Below are positions 18,138 through 26,134 of a DNA stretch of 64,000 nucleotides, one piece after another. The notes beneath the pieces are model-generated. The model saw only the letters and a list, made by a program, of their open reading frames with translations, was not told where the DNA came from and did no database searches. The first letter of the stretch is position 1, and every line of letters begins with the position of its first letter. A program made the position numbers and the translations under genes. The stretch comes from Bordetella genomosp. 12 (GTDB taxonomy: Bacteria > Pseudomonadota > Gammaproteobacteria > Burkholderiales > Burkholderiaceae_B), in assembly GCF_002261355.1 (NCBI RefSeq), contig NZ_NEVU01000001.1, positions 124,001 through 188,000 of the forward strand, in the 5' to 3' direction.

Positions 18138-18170
18138 TGAGAATCGCTTATTGCCGATAATCATTCTCAT
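18138..18170 (+). promoter_or_regulatory. Fur-like operator overlapping the bfd start codon
   Basis: The inverted arms TGAGAAT (18138-18144) and ATTCTCA (18163-18169) enclose GATAATCATTCTCAT (18156-18170). This is close to the Fur box half GATAATCATTNTC. The site covers the ATG, so iron-loaded Fur binding would block bfd expression. Iron-repressed bfd is known in other proteobacteria. Confidence 0.55.
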
Positions 18171-18447
18171 GTACGTTTGCATCTGTAATGCCGTCACCGA
18201 ACGCCAAGTCCGCGCCTGCGTGGATGCCGGCGCCAGTTCGCTGGGCGATTTGCAATTCGAGCTGGGGGTTGCCTCCTGCTGTGGTTGCTGCGCCGCCACG
18301 GCCAGCGAGTACCTCCCCGGCGGACGCGCTTCCAGCGTGTGCGACGTACGCTCCATCGCGGTGCCGGTCAACACGCCGGGCGCGATGATCGAGGCCGAAC
18401 AGCCCGCGGCAAACGCTTTCCCCATTCCGCTGGTGGCCGCGGCCTGA
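18169..18447 (+). CDS. bfd: Bacterioferritin-associated ferredoxin
   Basis: A 92-residue [2Fe-2S] protein that passes electrons to bacterioferritin so stored Fe(III) is released as Fe(II). The cluster ligands are C4, C6, C38 and C41 (MYVCICNAV and a C-C-G-C-C run at 37-41), the same pattern as E. coli Bfd. The family core ends near residue 55, and about 37 extra residues follow, which is longer than the usual 64-75 residues. bfr lies 1.4 kb downstream. The Fur-like site over the start suggests iron repression. Confidence 0.85.
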   Translation: MYVCICNAVTERQVRACVDAGASSLGDLQFELGVASCCGCCAATASEYLPGGRASSVCDVRSIAVPVNTPGAMIEAEQPAANAFPIPLVAAA

Positions 18448-18469
18448 CAGGCCCACTCCCCCACAGATG

Positions 18470-18492
18470 AACGCCCGCCAGGGCGTTTTTTT
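18470..18492 (+). terminator. Terminator after bfd
   Basis: The stem AACGCCC (18470-18476) pairs with GGGCGTT (18481-18487) across a GCCA loop and continues into seven T residues. Confidence 0.85.
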
Positions 18493-18582
18493 ATGCCCGG
18501 GGCGCCGAGGCCCCGCACCGCGTTTGTCAACCGGCCGGTCAGGGCGGAGAATGCCCTGCATCCTCCTCACCTACCCGCCGCC

Positions 18583-19494
18583 ATGAAAACCTGTGCCGTT
18601 TCCTCCTCCGCGGCCGCCGCGCCAGAACGCACGGCCTGGGGGGCCATCGCACTTTTCTGTGTGCTGTGGAGTTCGGCCTTCGCGGCGGCCAAAATCGCCG
18701 TGCGCGACTGCCCGCCGCTGACCTTGCTGGCCATACGCTTTTGCATCGCCGGTGTGCTGATGATGGGGATGGCGGCCTTGACCGGAGGGCTGCGCATGCC
18801 GGCGCGGCGTGATCTGCTGGCGCTCATCGGCCTGGGGTTACTCAACAATGCGCTTTACCTGGGGTTGAGCTGGAGCGGGATGGCGACGCTGTCCTCGGCC
18901 TTCACGTCGGTGCTGATCAGCACCAATCCTCTGCTCATCGGCATGCTGGCCGGACCCGTGCTGGGCGAGCGGCTGGGCTGGCGCAAACTCGTGGGGCTCT
19001 TGCTCGGGCTGGGCGGGGTCGTGATCGTGCTGCGCTCCCGGCTCGCCGGCGCCGGCGCACACGAGGATGTCCACGGCACGCTCCTGGTATTGGGCGGCTT
19101 GATCGCATTGGTGGCGGGTACGCTGGCCTATAAAAAACTCAAGCCAGCGGCCAACCTCTGGATGGCTACCGGCGTGCAGGCGCTGGCGGCTGGCGTGGCG
19201 CTGTGGCCGTTTGCGCTGCACTACGAATCGTTGACGCAGGCACGGCTGACGCTCAGCCTGGTGCTGAGCATGGGCTACACCATCGTCGCCGTCTCCATGG
19301 GCAGCTATTACCTCTGGTTTTTGATTCTGGGGCGCAGCAGCGCCACCTCGGCCAGCGCCTTGCATTTTCTGATGCCGCCCTTGGGGCTGTTCTTCGGCTG
19401 GCTGATCTTGCGCGAACCCGTCTCGTGGCTCGATATGCTGGGCATCGTGCCCATTGCCTTTGGCATTTGGCTGGCCACGCGTCGCAACGTCTGA
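18583..19494 (+). CDS. DMT-superfamily (EamA) transporter
   Basis: The 303-residue inner-membrane protein has about ten helices in two EamA repeats (WSSAFAAAKIAVRDCPP and LHFLMPPLGLFFGW mark the repeats). It is a probable exporter of metabolites or amino acids, and the substrate is unknown. The ATG at 18583 puts a short cytosolic tail before the first helix. An in-frame start at 18493 would sit on the bfd terminator. Confidence 0.82.
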   Translation: MKTCAVSSSAAAAPERTAWGAIALFCVLWSSAFAAAKIAVRDCPPLTLLAIRFCIAGVLMMGMAALTGGLRMPARRDLLALIGLGLLNNALYLGLSWSGMATLSSAFTSVLISTNPLLIGMLAGPVLGERLGWRKLVGLLLGLGGVVIVLRSRLAGAGAHEDVHGTLLVLGGLIALVAGTLAYKKLKPAANLWMATGVQALAAGVALWPFALHYESLTQARLTLSLVLSMGYTIVAVSMGSYYLWFLILGRSSATSASALHFLMPPLGLFFGWLILREPVSWLDMLGIVPIAFGIWLATRRNV

Positions 19495-19807
19495 GGTTGT
19501 TGTTTATTTTCAGCGCGCCGGCCGCGGCCGAATCGCCGCGCGGCGCACACTTTTTTGCGGCCCAGGGCGGAGCAAATCCAGTCCGGACAGGCCGGATGGC
19601 GCGCCGCAGAGCGCATGAATACGTCGCTGGCACGTCATTGCATTAAATACAGAGAGTCATTCTCATTCTTTTGTCGCTTTCTTATTGCAGTCGCAAAGCG
19701 ATTTACCAAATGCAGGCAAAGGCTAGGCGGGGCGCGGATGAGGGTGTTAGTCTGCCGGGGTTCCACGCTTAAGACAGCGGCCCCGCCAGATCAAGGAGTA
19801 CATAAAT
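19495..19807 (+). promoter_or_regulatory. bfr upstream region with a Fur-like site
   Basis: This 313-base gap has no gene. AGAGAGTCATTCTCA (19650-19664) reads TGAGAATGACTCTCT on the other strand, which partly matches the 7-1-7 Fur consensus TGATAAT-N-ATTATCA. The AT-rich stretch around 19640-19700 is the likely promoter. AAGGAG just before the ATG is the bfr ribosome binding site. Confidence 0.4.
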
Positions 19808-20284
19808 ATGAAGGGCGATAAAACGGTTATCCAGTTTCTGAACAAGCAACTGACCAACGAACTGACGGCCATCAACCAGTATTTTCTGCATGCACGCATG
19901 CTGAACCACTGGGGCCTGAACAAACTGGGCAAGCACGAGTACGAAGAGTCGATCGAAGAAATGAAGCACGCCGATCGCCTGATCGAACGCATCTTCATGC
20001 TCGACGGCCTGCCCAATCTGCAGGACCTGCACAAGCTGCTGATCGGCGAGGATGTGCCCGAATTGCTGGCCTGTGATCTGAAGGTCGAGCAGACCGCCCA
20101 GGCCACGCTGAAAGACGGCATTGCCTACTGTGAGTCCGTGCGCGACTATGTCTCGCGCGACCTGCTGCAAGGCATCCTGGACGACACCGAAGACCACATC
20201 GACTACCTCGAGACCCAGATCGGCCTGATCGATCAGGTGGGCCTGCAGAACTATCTGCAAAGCCAGATGGAAGTCGCCGGCTGA
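19808..20284 (+). CDS. bfr: Bacterioferritin
   Basis: The 158-residue four-helix-bundle subunit forms a 24-mer iron store with haem. Ferroxidase ligands E18, E51, H54, E94 and H130 are at the E. coli Bfr numbers, and the haem ligand M52 is present. The remaining ligand position, E127 in E. coli, is threonine here, with glutamate at 128. The C-terminus [10 protein letters not shown] is typical. Iron release would use the Bfd encoded upstream. Confidence 0.95.
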   Translation: MKGDKTVIQFLNKQLTNELTAINQYFLHARMLNHWGLNKLGKHEYEESIEEMKHADRLIERIFMLDGLPNLQDLHKLLIGEDVPELLACDLKVEQTAQATLKDGIAYCESVRDYVSRDLLQGILDDTEDHIDYLETQIGLIDQVGLQNYLQSQMEVAG

Positions 20285-20300
20285 TTCTGCCGCCGTAGAT

Positions 20301-20330
20301 GAGCGCCCGCCACCGATGTGCCGGGCGCTC
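20301..20330. terminator. Stem-loop between bfr and the outer-membrane protein gene
   Basis: GAGCGCCCG (20301-20309) pairs with CGGGCGCTC (20322-20330), with an inner CAC/GTG extension. There is no T run on either side, so this is a probable, partly Rho-dependent, barrier between converging genes. Confidence 0.5.
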
Positions 20331-20336
20331 GTCGCA

Positions 20337-21233
20337 TCAGAACGCCTTGACCAGCGTCAGACGTGCCAATGACCCTTTGGGCAGCGCCCCGCTGCCCGCC
20401 GTGGCGCTGACTTCTTTGTAGAAGGCGCCCTTGAGGACCAGGCCAGCGCTTGCGATCGGGTACACCAACTCGGCGCCGATCGCATGACGCGACGCTTTGT
20501 CGGAGGTGGCGCCGGAGCCGCGGTCATCGCGCATCTGCCATTGGCTATAGCCCACCAGGCCCGCGGAGACGGCGCCGAATGATTTGCCCAGACCCCACTC
20601 GAGCGTCATCTGATCGCCGGCCCGGTAGCCATCGCTGTTGCTGCGGTTGAGCTCATAGCGCATCAGGGCGGAGGCCGTGTACGTCTTGGCGGTGTCGAAG
20701 TAATAGGTCATACCGGCCGTGAGCATGGTGCTCTTGTAGCCCTTGCCGGGTGACGCCGGGTGGCTGGTGCTGCCATTGTCGAGCCACATGCCCGCGGCGG
20801 CGACGGCATCCCATTGCGTGCCGTGCCAACCCAGCAGCAGCGGGCCCAGATAAATATCGCCCACGCCGGAGCGCGAGTCGGAAATCCCGGCGGCGTTGAC
20901 GGTCAGCGAGGTGCGGATGACGGGAACGATGGCTTCCATACCGTAATCGGCACCCAGGAATTTCTGGTTGGTCATCCATACGAAACGGTTGGCCAGTGCG
21001 GTCACCGTGCCGGTATTGTGGCCAGGCAGATTGCTGCTGCTGCCCGGTGCGCGGAAGTCCTCGATGTCGTAGTTCAAGAGATAGCCGACGTAGTACATCC
21101 CGGGCGGCGGGGCGCTGGCGGCCTGGATCCCCTCTACGCCGGGCACGTAATGGCCGTCGGCCTGCGCGTTGCTGATGGCCAGAGCGCTCGAGAGCGCCAT
21201 GAGCGTGGCGGTGATACGAACATTCGCTTTCAT
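20337..21233 (-). CDS. MetA-pathway-type outer-membrane protein (phenol degradation family)
   Basis: The 298-residue exported protein has a signal peptide (1-26, ending NAQADG), a beta-rich body and a C-terminal phenylalanine typical of outer-membrane barrels. The pattern (GVEGIQAASAPPPGMYY..., DIYLGPLLLGWHG) fits the family named from the phenol meta-cleavage pathway, members of which lie in many aromatic or terpene degradation clusters. It would admit a hydrophobic substrate. The start at 21233 has AAGGAG 8 bases upstream. It is last in the monooxygenase operon, 167 bases after the aldehyde dehydrogenase gene. Confidence 0.8.
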   Translation of the reverse strand: MKANVRITATLMALSSALAISNAQADGHYVPGVEGIQAASAPPPGMYYVGYLLNYDIEDFRAPGSSSNLPGHNTGTVTALANRFVWMTNQKFLGADYGMEAIVPVIRTSLTVNAAGISDSRSGVGDIYLGPLLLGWHGTQWDAVAAAGMWLDNGSTSHPASPGKGYKSTMLTAGMTYYFDTAKTYTASALMRYELNRSNSDGYRAGDQMTLEWGLGKSFGAVSAGLVGYSQWQMRDDRGSGATSDKASRHAIGAELVYPIASAGLVLKGAFYKEVSATAGSGALPKGSLARLTLVKAF

Positions 21234-21400
21234 GCTGGTGTCTCCTTCCTTGTGATCTATTGAGAACATCCGAACTGGATGCACGCCGGGATTCGGAGGC
21301 AAAAGGACCCCCCAGCGCCCGAAGCGTCGCTGTTTTGAAATCGATGGATGGCTCAGGCGGCGAGAGGCTTATCCCCGGGCGCCGAGCCGTTGAGAGCGGG

Positions 21401-22843
21401 CTAGAGGCCGAGGTTCACGTATTTGATTTCCGTGTACTCCTCGATGCCGTACTTCGAGCCTTCGCGTCCCAGCCCGGAAGCTTTGACGCCGCCGAAAGGC
21501 GCCACTTCGGTGGAGATCGCGCCGGCGTTGACGCCGACCATGCCGTACTCCAGCGCCTCCGAGAAACGAAAGATTCGCTTGATGTCCTGCGTGTAGAAAT
21601 ACGCGGCCAGCCCGTACTCGGTGTCGTTGGCGCGGGCCAGAACCTCGGCTTCTTCGTGAAACCGGAACAACGGGGCGAGAGGGCCGAAAGTCTCTTCCTT
21701 GGCAACGAGCGCCTCGGGGCAGACATCCACCAGAACCGTGGGCTCGAAGAAGGTGCCTCCCAGCGGATGGGGACGACCCCCAGTCAAAATGGTCGCCCCT
21801 TTTGCGACGGCGTCATCGATGTGGGCCTGGGTCTTGGCCATGGCCGCGGCATCGATGAGCGGCCCGAGCGCCACGCCGCTGTCCTGGCCGTTGCCCACGC
21901 GCAAGGCCTGAACGGCGGTCGCCAGCCTTTGGGCAAAGTCCTCGTAGACGCTGTCCTGCACATAGAACCGATTGGCGCAAACGCAGGTCTGCCCGTTGTT
22001 GCGGTACTTGGCGATCAGCGCGCCGGCGACGGCGGCGTCGAGGTCGGCGTCTTCGAAGACGATGAAGGGGGCGTTGCCGCCCAGCTCCAGCGAGAGTTTC
22101 TTGATGTCATGCGCACATTGCGCCATCAGCAGCCGGCCGACCTGCGTCGAACCGGTGAAGCTCAGCTTCCTCACGGTAGGGTTACTGGTCAGCTCGGTGC
22201 CGATCTCAACGGCGTGGCCGGTCACCACGTTGAACACGCCTGCCGGAATGCCGGCCTGTTCGGCCAGCGCAGCCAGAGCCAGGGCAGAGAAAGGCGTTTG
22301 CGGCGCGGGCTTGAGCACCACCGTGCAACCTGCGGCCAGCGCGGGCGCGACCTTGCGAGTGATCATGGCGCTGGGGAAGTTCCACGGGGTGATCGCGGCC
22401 GTCACGCCGACGGGTTGCTTGAACACCAGCAGTTTCTTGTCGGCCTGGGGAGCCGGGATCACGTCGCCGTACAGCCGCTTACCCTCTTCGGCGAACCACT
22501 CTACGTAGGCCGCGGCATACTCAATCTCGCCGCGCGCCTCGGCCAGGGGTTTGCCCTGTTCGAGCGTCATCAGGCGGGCCAAGGCTTCCTGATTCGAGAG
22601 GATCAGCTCGAACCAGCGACGCAGCGCGGCCGCGCGGGTCTTGGCCGGCAGCGCCCGCCACGTGTCCAGTGCTCTGTCCGCGGCGCCGATGGCCTGCCGG
22701 GTCTCGGCCGCGCCCATCAGCGGGACCGCGCCTATCCGCTCGCCGTTGGCGGGATTACGCACTTCCTGGACCCGTCCGTCCGTGGCATCGAGCCAGCGCC
22801 CATCGATGTAGGCTTGTTGTTTGAGTAGCGTGAGGTCGTTCAT
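21401..22843 (-). CDS. NAD(P)-dependent aldehyde dehydrogenase, succinate-semialdehyde type
   Basis: The 480-residue aldehyde dehydrogenase has the general base E253 (SLELGG) and the nucleophile C287 (GQTCVCANR), and the cofactor loop FTGSTQVGR. It most resembles GabD/SSADH enzymes. In this operon it probably oxidises an aldehyde formed after the monooxygenase step, for example from an epoxide or alcohol, but GABA or semialdehyde use cannot be excluded. AGGA precedes the ATG. It is separated from the ABM gene by 209 bases, so it may also have its own promoter. Confidence 0.85.
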   Translation of the reverse strand: MNDLTLLKQQAYIDGRWLDATDGRVQEVRNPANGERIGAVPLMGAAETRQAIGAADRALDTWRALPAKTRAAALRRWFELILSNQEALARLMTLEQGKPLAEARGEIEYAAAYVEWFAEEGKRLYGDVIPAPQADKKLLVFKQPVGVTAAITPWNFPSAMITRKVAPALAAGCTVVLKPAPQTPFSALALAALAEQAGIPAGVFNVVTGHAVEIGTELTSNPTVRKLSFTGSTQVGRLLMAQCAHDIKKLSLELGGNAPFIVFEDADLDAAVAGALIAKYRNNGQTCVCANRFYVQDSVYEDFAQRLATAVQALRVGNGQDSGVALGPLIDAAAMAKTQAHIDDAVAKGATILTGGRPHPLGGTFFEPTVLVDVCPEALVAKEETFGPLAPLFRFHEEAEVLARANDTEYGLAAYFYTQDIKRIFRFSEALEYGMVGVNAGAISTEVAPFGGVKASGLGREGSKYGIEEYTEIKYVNLGL

Positions 22844-23052
22844 GGATAAGTCCTTTCGTACTGCGGTGCGCTAGCGGCCAATGCCGGCGGACGTTCGTCG
22901 ATGCGCAGGTAAACCGCCTGGGTGCGGGCGCGACAAAGCCCGGCCCGCCAGACCGTGTATGACGTGAGTGTTGCGAATCAGGTGGGCGCCCGGTCAGGCC
23001 TGCTGCGTCGTGCAGGCAGGCCTGCCAGGCGGTGCTGCGCCCCCGCGGCGGG

Positions 23053-23343
23053 TCAGCCTACGGCCGTGAAGCGATCCAGGGAAAACGGACGCGCCAGAAG
23101 CGGCGCCGCGCGCTGGACGACGGCGGCGATATGGGGATCGGCCAAATGGCGGTCGAGCTCCTGGGGGCCGTGCCATTGTTCGATGAACAGCAGCTCCAGT
23201 TCGTTGCCCTCGCGGCTGACCAGATCACACTGGATACAGCCGGGATCGTTGCGAATCGGCTCCACGAGGCCGATCAGGAGGTCTCTGACCTCGTCGATCG
23301 ACTCAGGACGCGAAGTAAAGGACGCGATGACATGAAGTGCCAT
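23053..23343 (-). CDS. Antibiotic-biosynthesis-monooxygenase (ABM) domain protein
   Basis: A 96-residue single-domain protein of the dimeric alpha-beta ABM/YgiN fold (MALHVIASFTSRPES, ECD-like IQCDLVSR, LLFIEQWHGPQELDRHL). Members include quinol monooxygenases and small cofactor-free oxygenases, and others have no known activity. The start at 23343 matches family N-termini. It lies between an NTF2-like gene (72-base gap) and the aldehyde dehydrogenase in the monooxygenase operon, so a role on the oxidised product or a quinone by-product is plausible but inferred. Confidence 0.8.
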   Translation of the reverse strand: MALHVIASFTSRPESIDEVRDLLIGLVEPIRNDPGCIQCDLVSREGNELELLFIEQWHGPQELDRHLADPHIAAVVQRAAPLLARPFSLDRFTAVG

Positions 23344-23415
23344 GAAGAACTCCGTTAGCGAAGCAAAAAGACGATCTGCGTGCGCCACGGCCCGTCAAGG
23401 CCGCCGCGCGTGGGT

Positions 23416-23802
23416 TCAGGCCGAGGTGAGCGATTTGCGGTAGGAGTCCTTGCGCACGATCTTGTGATCCTGGAACTCCCACAGATCGCAGCCACGCACG
23501 CACAGCTTGCTGCCGTCGGCCTTGGTGCCGGTCAGCGCCCATTCGGAAATCGCCTTGTGTTCGAGGAACCAGTGCCCCTGCGGCTTGTAGTGGGCGTCGG
23601 GCAAGGCCGCAAAGCCGGCGGCGAAGCCTTCCCGGATGGCCGCCTTGCCCACGAACCGTTTGCCCCAAGGCTCGGGGCCGGCTGCCGCTTCCCAGATGCT
23701 GTCTTCGGCGAAGAACGCCATGATCGCGTCGAGATCATGGGTGTTGAACGCCGCCATGATGGCGTCCAGCGTGGCGATGGAAATGTGCTTTGAGTCAGTC
23801 AT
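23416..23802 (-). CDS. NTF2/SnoaL-like protein (third copy)
   Basis: The 128-residue cone-shaped NTF2-fold protein carries FNTHDLDAIMAFFAEDSIWE at the N-terminus and RGCDLWEFQDHKIVRKDSYR at the C-terminal sheet. D119 sits where SnoaL-type cyclases and limonene-epoxide hydrolase carry a catalytic aspartate. The family includes isomerases, cyclases, dehydratases and epoxide hydrolases, so a product-processing role is possible but not shown. It starts 12 bases after the L22-MIP18 gene. Confidence 0.78.
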   Translation of the reverse strand: MTDSKHISIATLDAIMAAFNTHDLDAIMAFFAEDSIWEAAAGPEPWGKRFVGKAAIREGFAAGFAALPDAHYKPQGHWFLEHKAISEWALTGTKADGSKLCVRGCDLWEFQDHKIVRKDSYRKSLTSA

Positions 23803-23814
23803 GACGGGGTCTCT

Positions 23815-24561
23815 CTAGAACTTGTTGAATCCGATGGCCGCGAGTTGTTCGCGTCCGGAGGGCGTGATGTCCGCGGGGCGCCAGCTCGGCTGCCACATCC
23901 AATCGACCGTGAATTCGGTATTGCGCTCGGCCAGGATCGTGCGCATCTGATCCGTCATGACCTTGGCCAGGGGGCAGGCCGGCGAGGTCAGTGTCATGGT
24001 GATGGTGGCGTGGCCGGCGTCATCGAGCCTGACCTGGCGCACGAAGCCGAGATCGACGATGTTCACGCCCAGATCGGGATCGAGGACGGTAAGCAGCGCC
24101 TGGCGAATCTCGCTCTCGGCGGCGGTCTCCGGCGCTGGCGTCCAGGACGGGGTGTCCGCGACGCCGGGCGCCGGCGAAGCGCTGTCGATGTCGATTTCCG
24201 GCGCCAGCCCGGGAGGCGCCAGCACCAGAGTGATGTCGCTGGTCGGGCTGCTGATCCAATCCGCCAGGCCGTGGGCTTTGCGCCGGATGCGAATAATGTG
24301 CTCGGCTTGAACGACCCGCGCGCGGTTGAGCACCAGCTGATCCGCTTCGACGCCGGCCTCTTCGGCTTGCGCCAGCGCGCGGTCCAGCATGCGCGCCAGC
24401 GGCTCGCAGGTCGGGCCCGGGCCAAAGCGCAGGCGCGTGCGCGCCTTGTCGGCGGGCGTGTTCATGACCCATTTCAGCGCCACCGCGGCTTCGGATTGCG
24501 CGAGCCTCAGTTGTGCCTCGCGCACCGTGATGGTTTCGATTGCCTCGGCGACGGTATTCAT
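23815..24561 (-). CDS. Fusion of a ribosomal-L22-like domain with a MIP18/DUF59 Fe-S maturation domain
   Basis: The product has 248 residues. Residues about 18-114 align with ribosomal protein L22. The spacing of AE (67-68), the segment DQLVLNRARVV (74-84), KAHGLADWI (95-103) and TSDITLVL (107-114) matches AE, DDLKVTKIFV, RAKGRADRI and TSHITVVV of E. coli L22. A flexible Pro/Ala linker (118-148) follows. Residues 150-225 are a MIP18/DUF59 domain (DPDLGVNIVDLGFV, then SPACPLAKVM with C196). DUF59 proteins such as PaaD and SufT help mature iron-sulfur or di-iron enzymes. The ATG overlaps the reductase stop (ATGA), so it is translationally coupled to the monooxygenase. A maturation role is inferred, and the use of the L22-like part is unknown. 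Confidence 0.8.
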   Translation of the reverse strand: MNTVAEAIETITVREAQLRLAQSEAAVALKWVMNTPADKARTRLRFGPGPTCEPLARMLDRALAQAEEAGVEADQLVLNRARVVQAEHIIRIRRKAHGLADWISSPTSDITLVLAPPGLAPEIDIDSASPAPGVADTPSWTPAPETAAESEIRQALLTVLDPDLGVNIVDLGFVRQVRLDDAGHATITMTLTSPACPLAKVMTDQMRTILAERNTEFTVDWMWQPSWRPADITPSGREQLAAIGFNKF

Positions 24562-25802
24562 GCGTTGACCTCCCGGCGTTGCGGCCGCACCGGCCGGGGC
24601 AGCAGGCTTTTCAGATCAAAGGCCGGATCGGCAAGCTGCTCCTTGGTGACTTCGTGCGCGATGGCCATGATCTTGCGCGCCTGCATCAGGTCTTGGGGCC
24701 GGTTCAAGGAGATGATGGCCTTGATCCGCTTGCCCTCGAGCGAGAACACCGACAGCGACCGGTCGGCGGCGGATCCGCGGATCACTTCGACGCAATCCCC
24801 GACGGCTTGCCCATAGGCCTGCAGGCTATGTTCGTACTGCTGCGACCAGAAGAAATGCTCTTCCGTGAAGGGCTGCGGTTGATCCATCAGGTTGCGGGCG
24901 ATATTGATGCCGTGGCGCATGGCCGTGTCGTGATGCTCGACGCGGAACATGCGGCCATATACCGGATGAAAGCGCGCCGCCACGTCGCCGATGGCATAGA
25001 CGTCCGGCGCGCTCGTGCGCCCGTACTCATCGGTAAGAATGCCGCCGTCGACCTCTATGCCGGCCTGCTCGGCGAGTTCGACATTGGGAATCGAACCGAT
25101 CGCCACGAGCACGTCATCGCAGACCACGACTTCCCCCCGGCCGGTGGTCAATTCGACGCCGGTGGGGGTTTCCTTGAGCTTGGCCACGATCTCGCCGGTG
25201 CGCATCTGCACGCCGTGCTCGCGGTGAATATCGATGACGGCGCGCCCGATCTCCTGGCAGACGGCACGGCCCAGCGGCAGTGCGCCCGGATCGAAGACGG
25301 TCACGCGCAAGCCTTTCTCGGCGGCGAAGGCGGCGACTTCGCAGCCCAGAAAGCCCGCGCCGAGCACCGCCAGGTGTTGGCCGGGGATGAGGCGATGACG
25401 CAGGCGTTCGGAGTCCTCCAGCGAACGCATGACGTGCACCCGCTCGCCGGAGAATCCGGGCAGGGTTTTCGCGCGCACGCCGGTGGCAATGATCAGCGCG
25501 TCATAAGTCAGCGATCGGCCATCGGACAACGCCACTTCGTGTGCTTCGACGTCGATGCGCGTGGCACGGGTCGACAGCAGCACGGTGACATCGTTCTGTG
25601 CGTACCAGTCCTGGGGGTTGATGCGGAACTGACTGCGGTCGAACTGGCCGGTCAGCCAGTCCTTGGACAGCGGCGGGCGCTCGTAAGGCAGATCCGGTTC
25701 GTCGCAGACGATGATGATTTCGCCTGCGAAACCGGCGCTGCGCAGTTCACGGGCAGCTGTCGCGGCGGCCACGCCGCCGCCAATGAAAACGAATCGTTTC
25801 AT
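24558..25802 (-). CDS. FAD-dependent NAD(P)H-ferredoxin reductase, glutathione-reductase type
   Basis: The 414-residue flavoprotein has an N-terminal FAD Rossmann motif (FIGGGVAAATAARELR), a second dinucleotide fold for NAD(P)H (VLGAGFLGCEVAAF) and the ATG and VYAIGDVA motifs. It belongs to the BphA4/rubredoxin-reductase group, not the FNR-plus-plant-ferredoxin type of TmoF. It would pass electrons from NAD(P)H to the Rieske protein encoded just upstream. The start MKRFVFIGGG at 25802 overlaps the Rieske stop as ATGA. An upstream in-frame start would read through the Rieske 3' end. Confidence 0.9.
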   Translation of the reverse strand: MKRFVFIGGGVAAATAARELRSAGFAGEIIIVCDEPDLPYERPPLSKDWLTGQFDRSQFRINPQDWYAQNDVTVLLSTRATRIDVEAHEVALSDGRSLTYDALIIATGVRAKTLPGFSGERVHVMRSLEDSERLRHRLIPGQHLAVLGAGFLGCEVAAFAAEKGLRVTVFDPGALPLGRAVCQEIGRAVIDIHREHGVQMRTGEIVAKLKETPTGVELTTGRGEVVVCDDVLVAIGSIPNVELAEQAGIEVDGGILTDEYGRTSAPDVYAIGDVAARFHPVYGRMFRVEHHDTAMRHGINIARNLMDQPQPFTEEHFFWSQQYEHSLQAYGQAVGDCVEVIRGSAADRSLSVFSLEGKRIKAIISLNRPQDLMQARKIMAIAHEVTKEQLADPAFDLKSLLPRPVRPQRREVNA

Positions 25803-26128
25803 TCGACGCTCACTCGAATCGTCCCGTCGTCGTCGACCTGGCAGGGGTATTTGTGAAGCTGGCACGTGGACGGATTGATGCCCTTACCCGTCGTGACGTC
25901 GAACTGCCAGAGATGTTGCGCGCAGGTCAGCACACCCTCGCTGAGGTCGCCGTCGTGCAGCGGCCATTGCTGATGCGGGCAGCGGTCGTGATAGGCGTGG
26001 ATGTCGCCATCGGCGTTGATGATCAGGACCTTCTTCCCGTTCACCTCGACGCCCGTCATCTCTCCTTCCCAAATATCGTCAATGTGGGAAACCTCTTGCC
26101 ATTGCGGCTGGGTCGATGTTTCGCTCAT
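25799..26128 (-). CDS. Rieske [2Fe-2S] ferredoxin of the monooxygenase (TmoC-like)
   Basis: A 109-residue Rieske ferredoxin with ligands C50-x-H52 (RCPHQ) and C69-x2-H72 (CAQHLW). It is close in length to T4moC (112 residues), whose ligands are C45, H47, C64 and H67. There is no signal or membrane anchor, so it is a soluble carrier between the flavoprotein reductase and the di-iron hydroxylase. It lies 6 bases after the beta-subunit gene and overlaps the reductase gene by 4 bases. Confidence 0.92.
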   Translation of the reverse strand: MSETSTQPQWQEVSHIDDIWEGEMTGVEVNGKKVLIINADGDIHAYHDRCPHQQWPLHDGDLSEGVLTCAQHLWQFDVTTGKGINPSTCQLHKYPCQVDDDGTIRVSVE

Positions 26129-26134
26129 GGCTGT

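Noticed and set aside
22990-23030. Palindromes around GGCAGGCCTGCC as a terminator or operator
   Set aside because: They lie in the 209-base gap before the aldehyde dehydrogenase gene, but there is no T run and no second copy, so no function can be supported.
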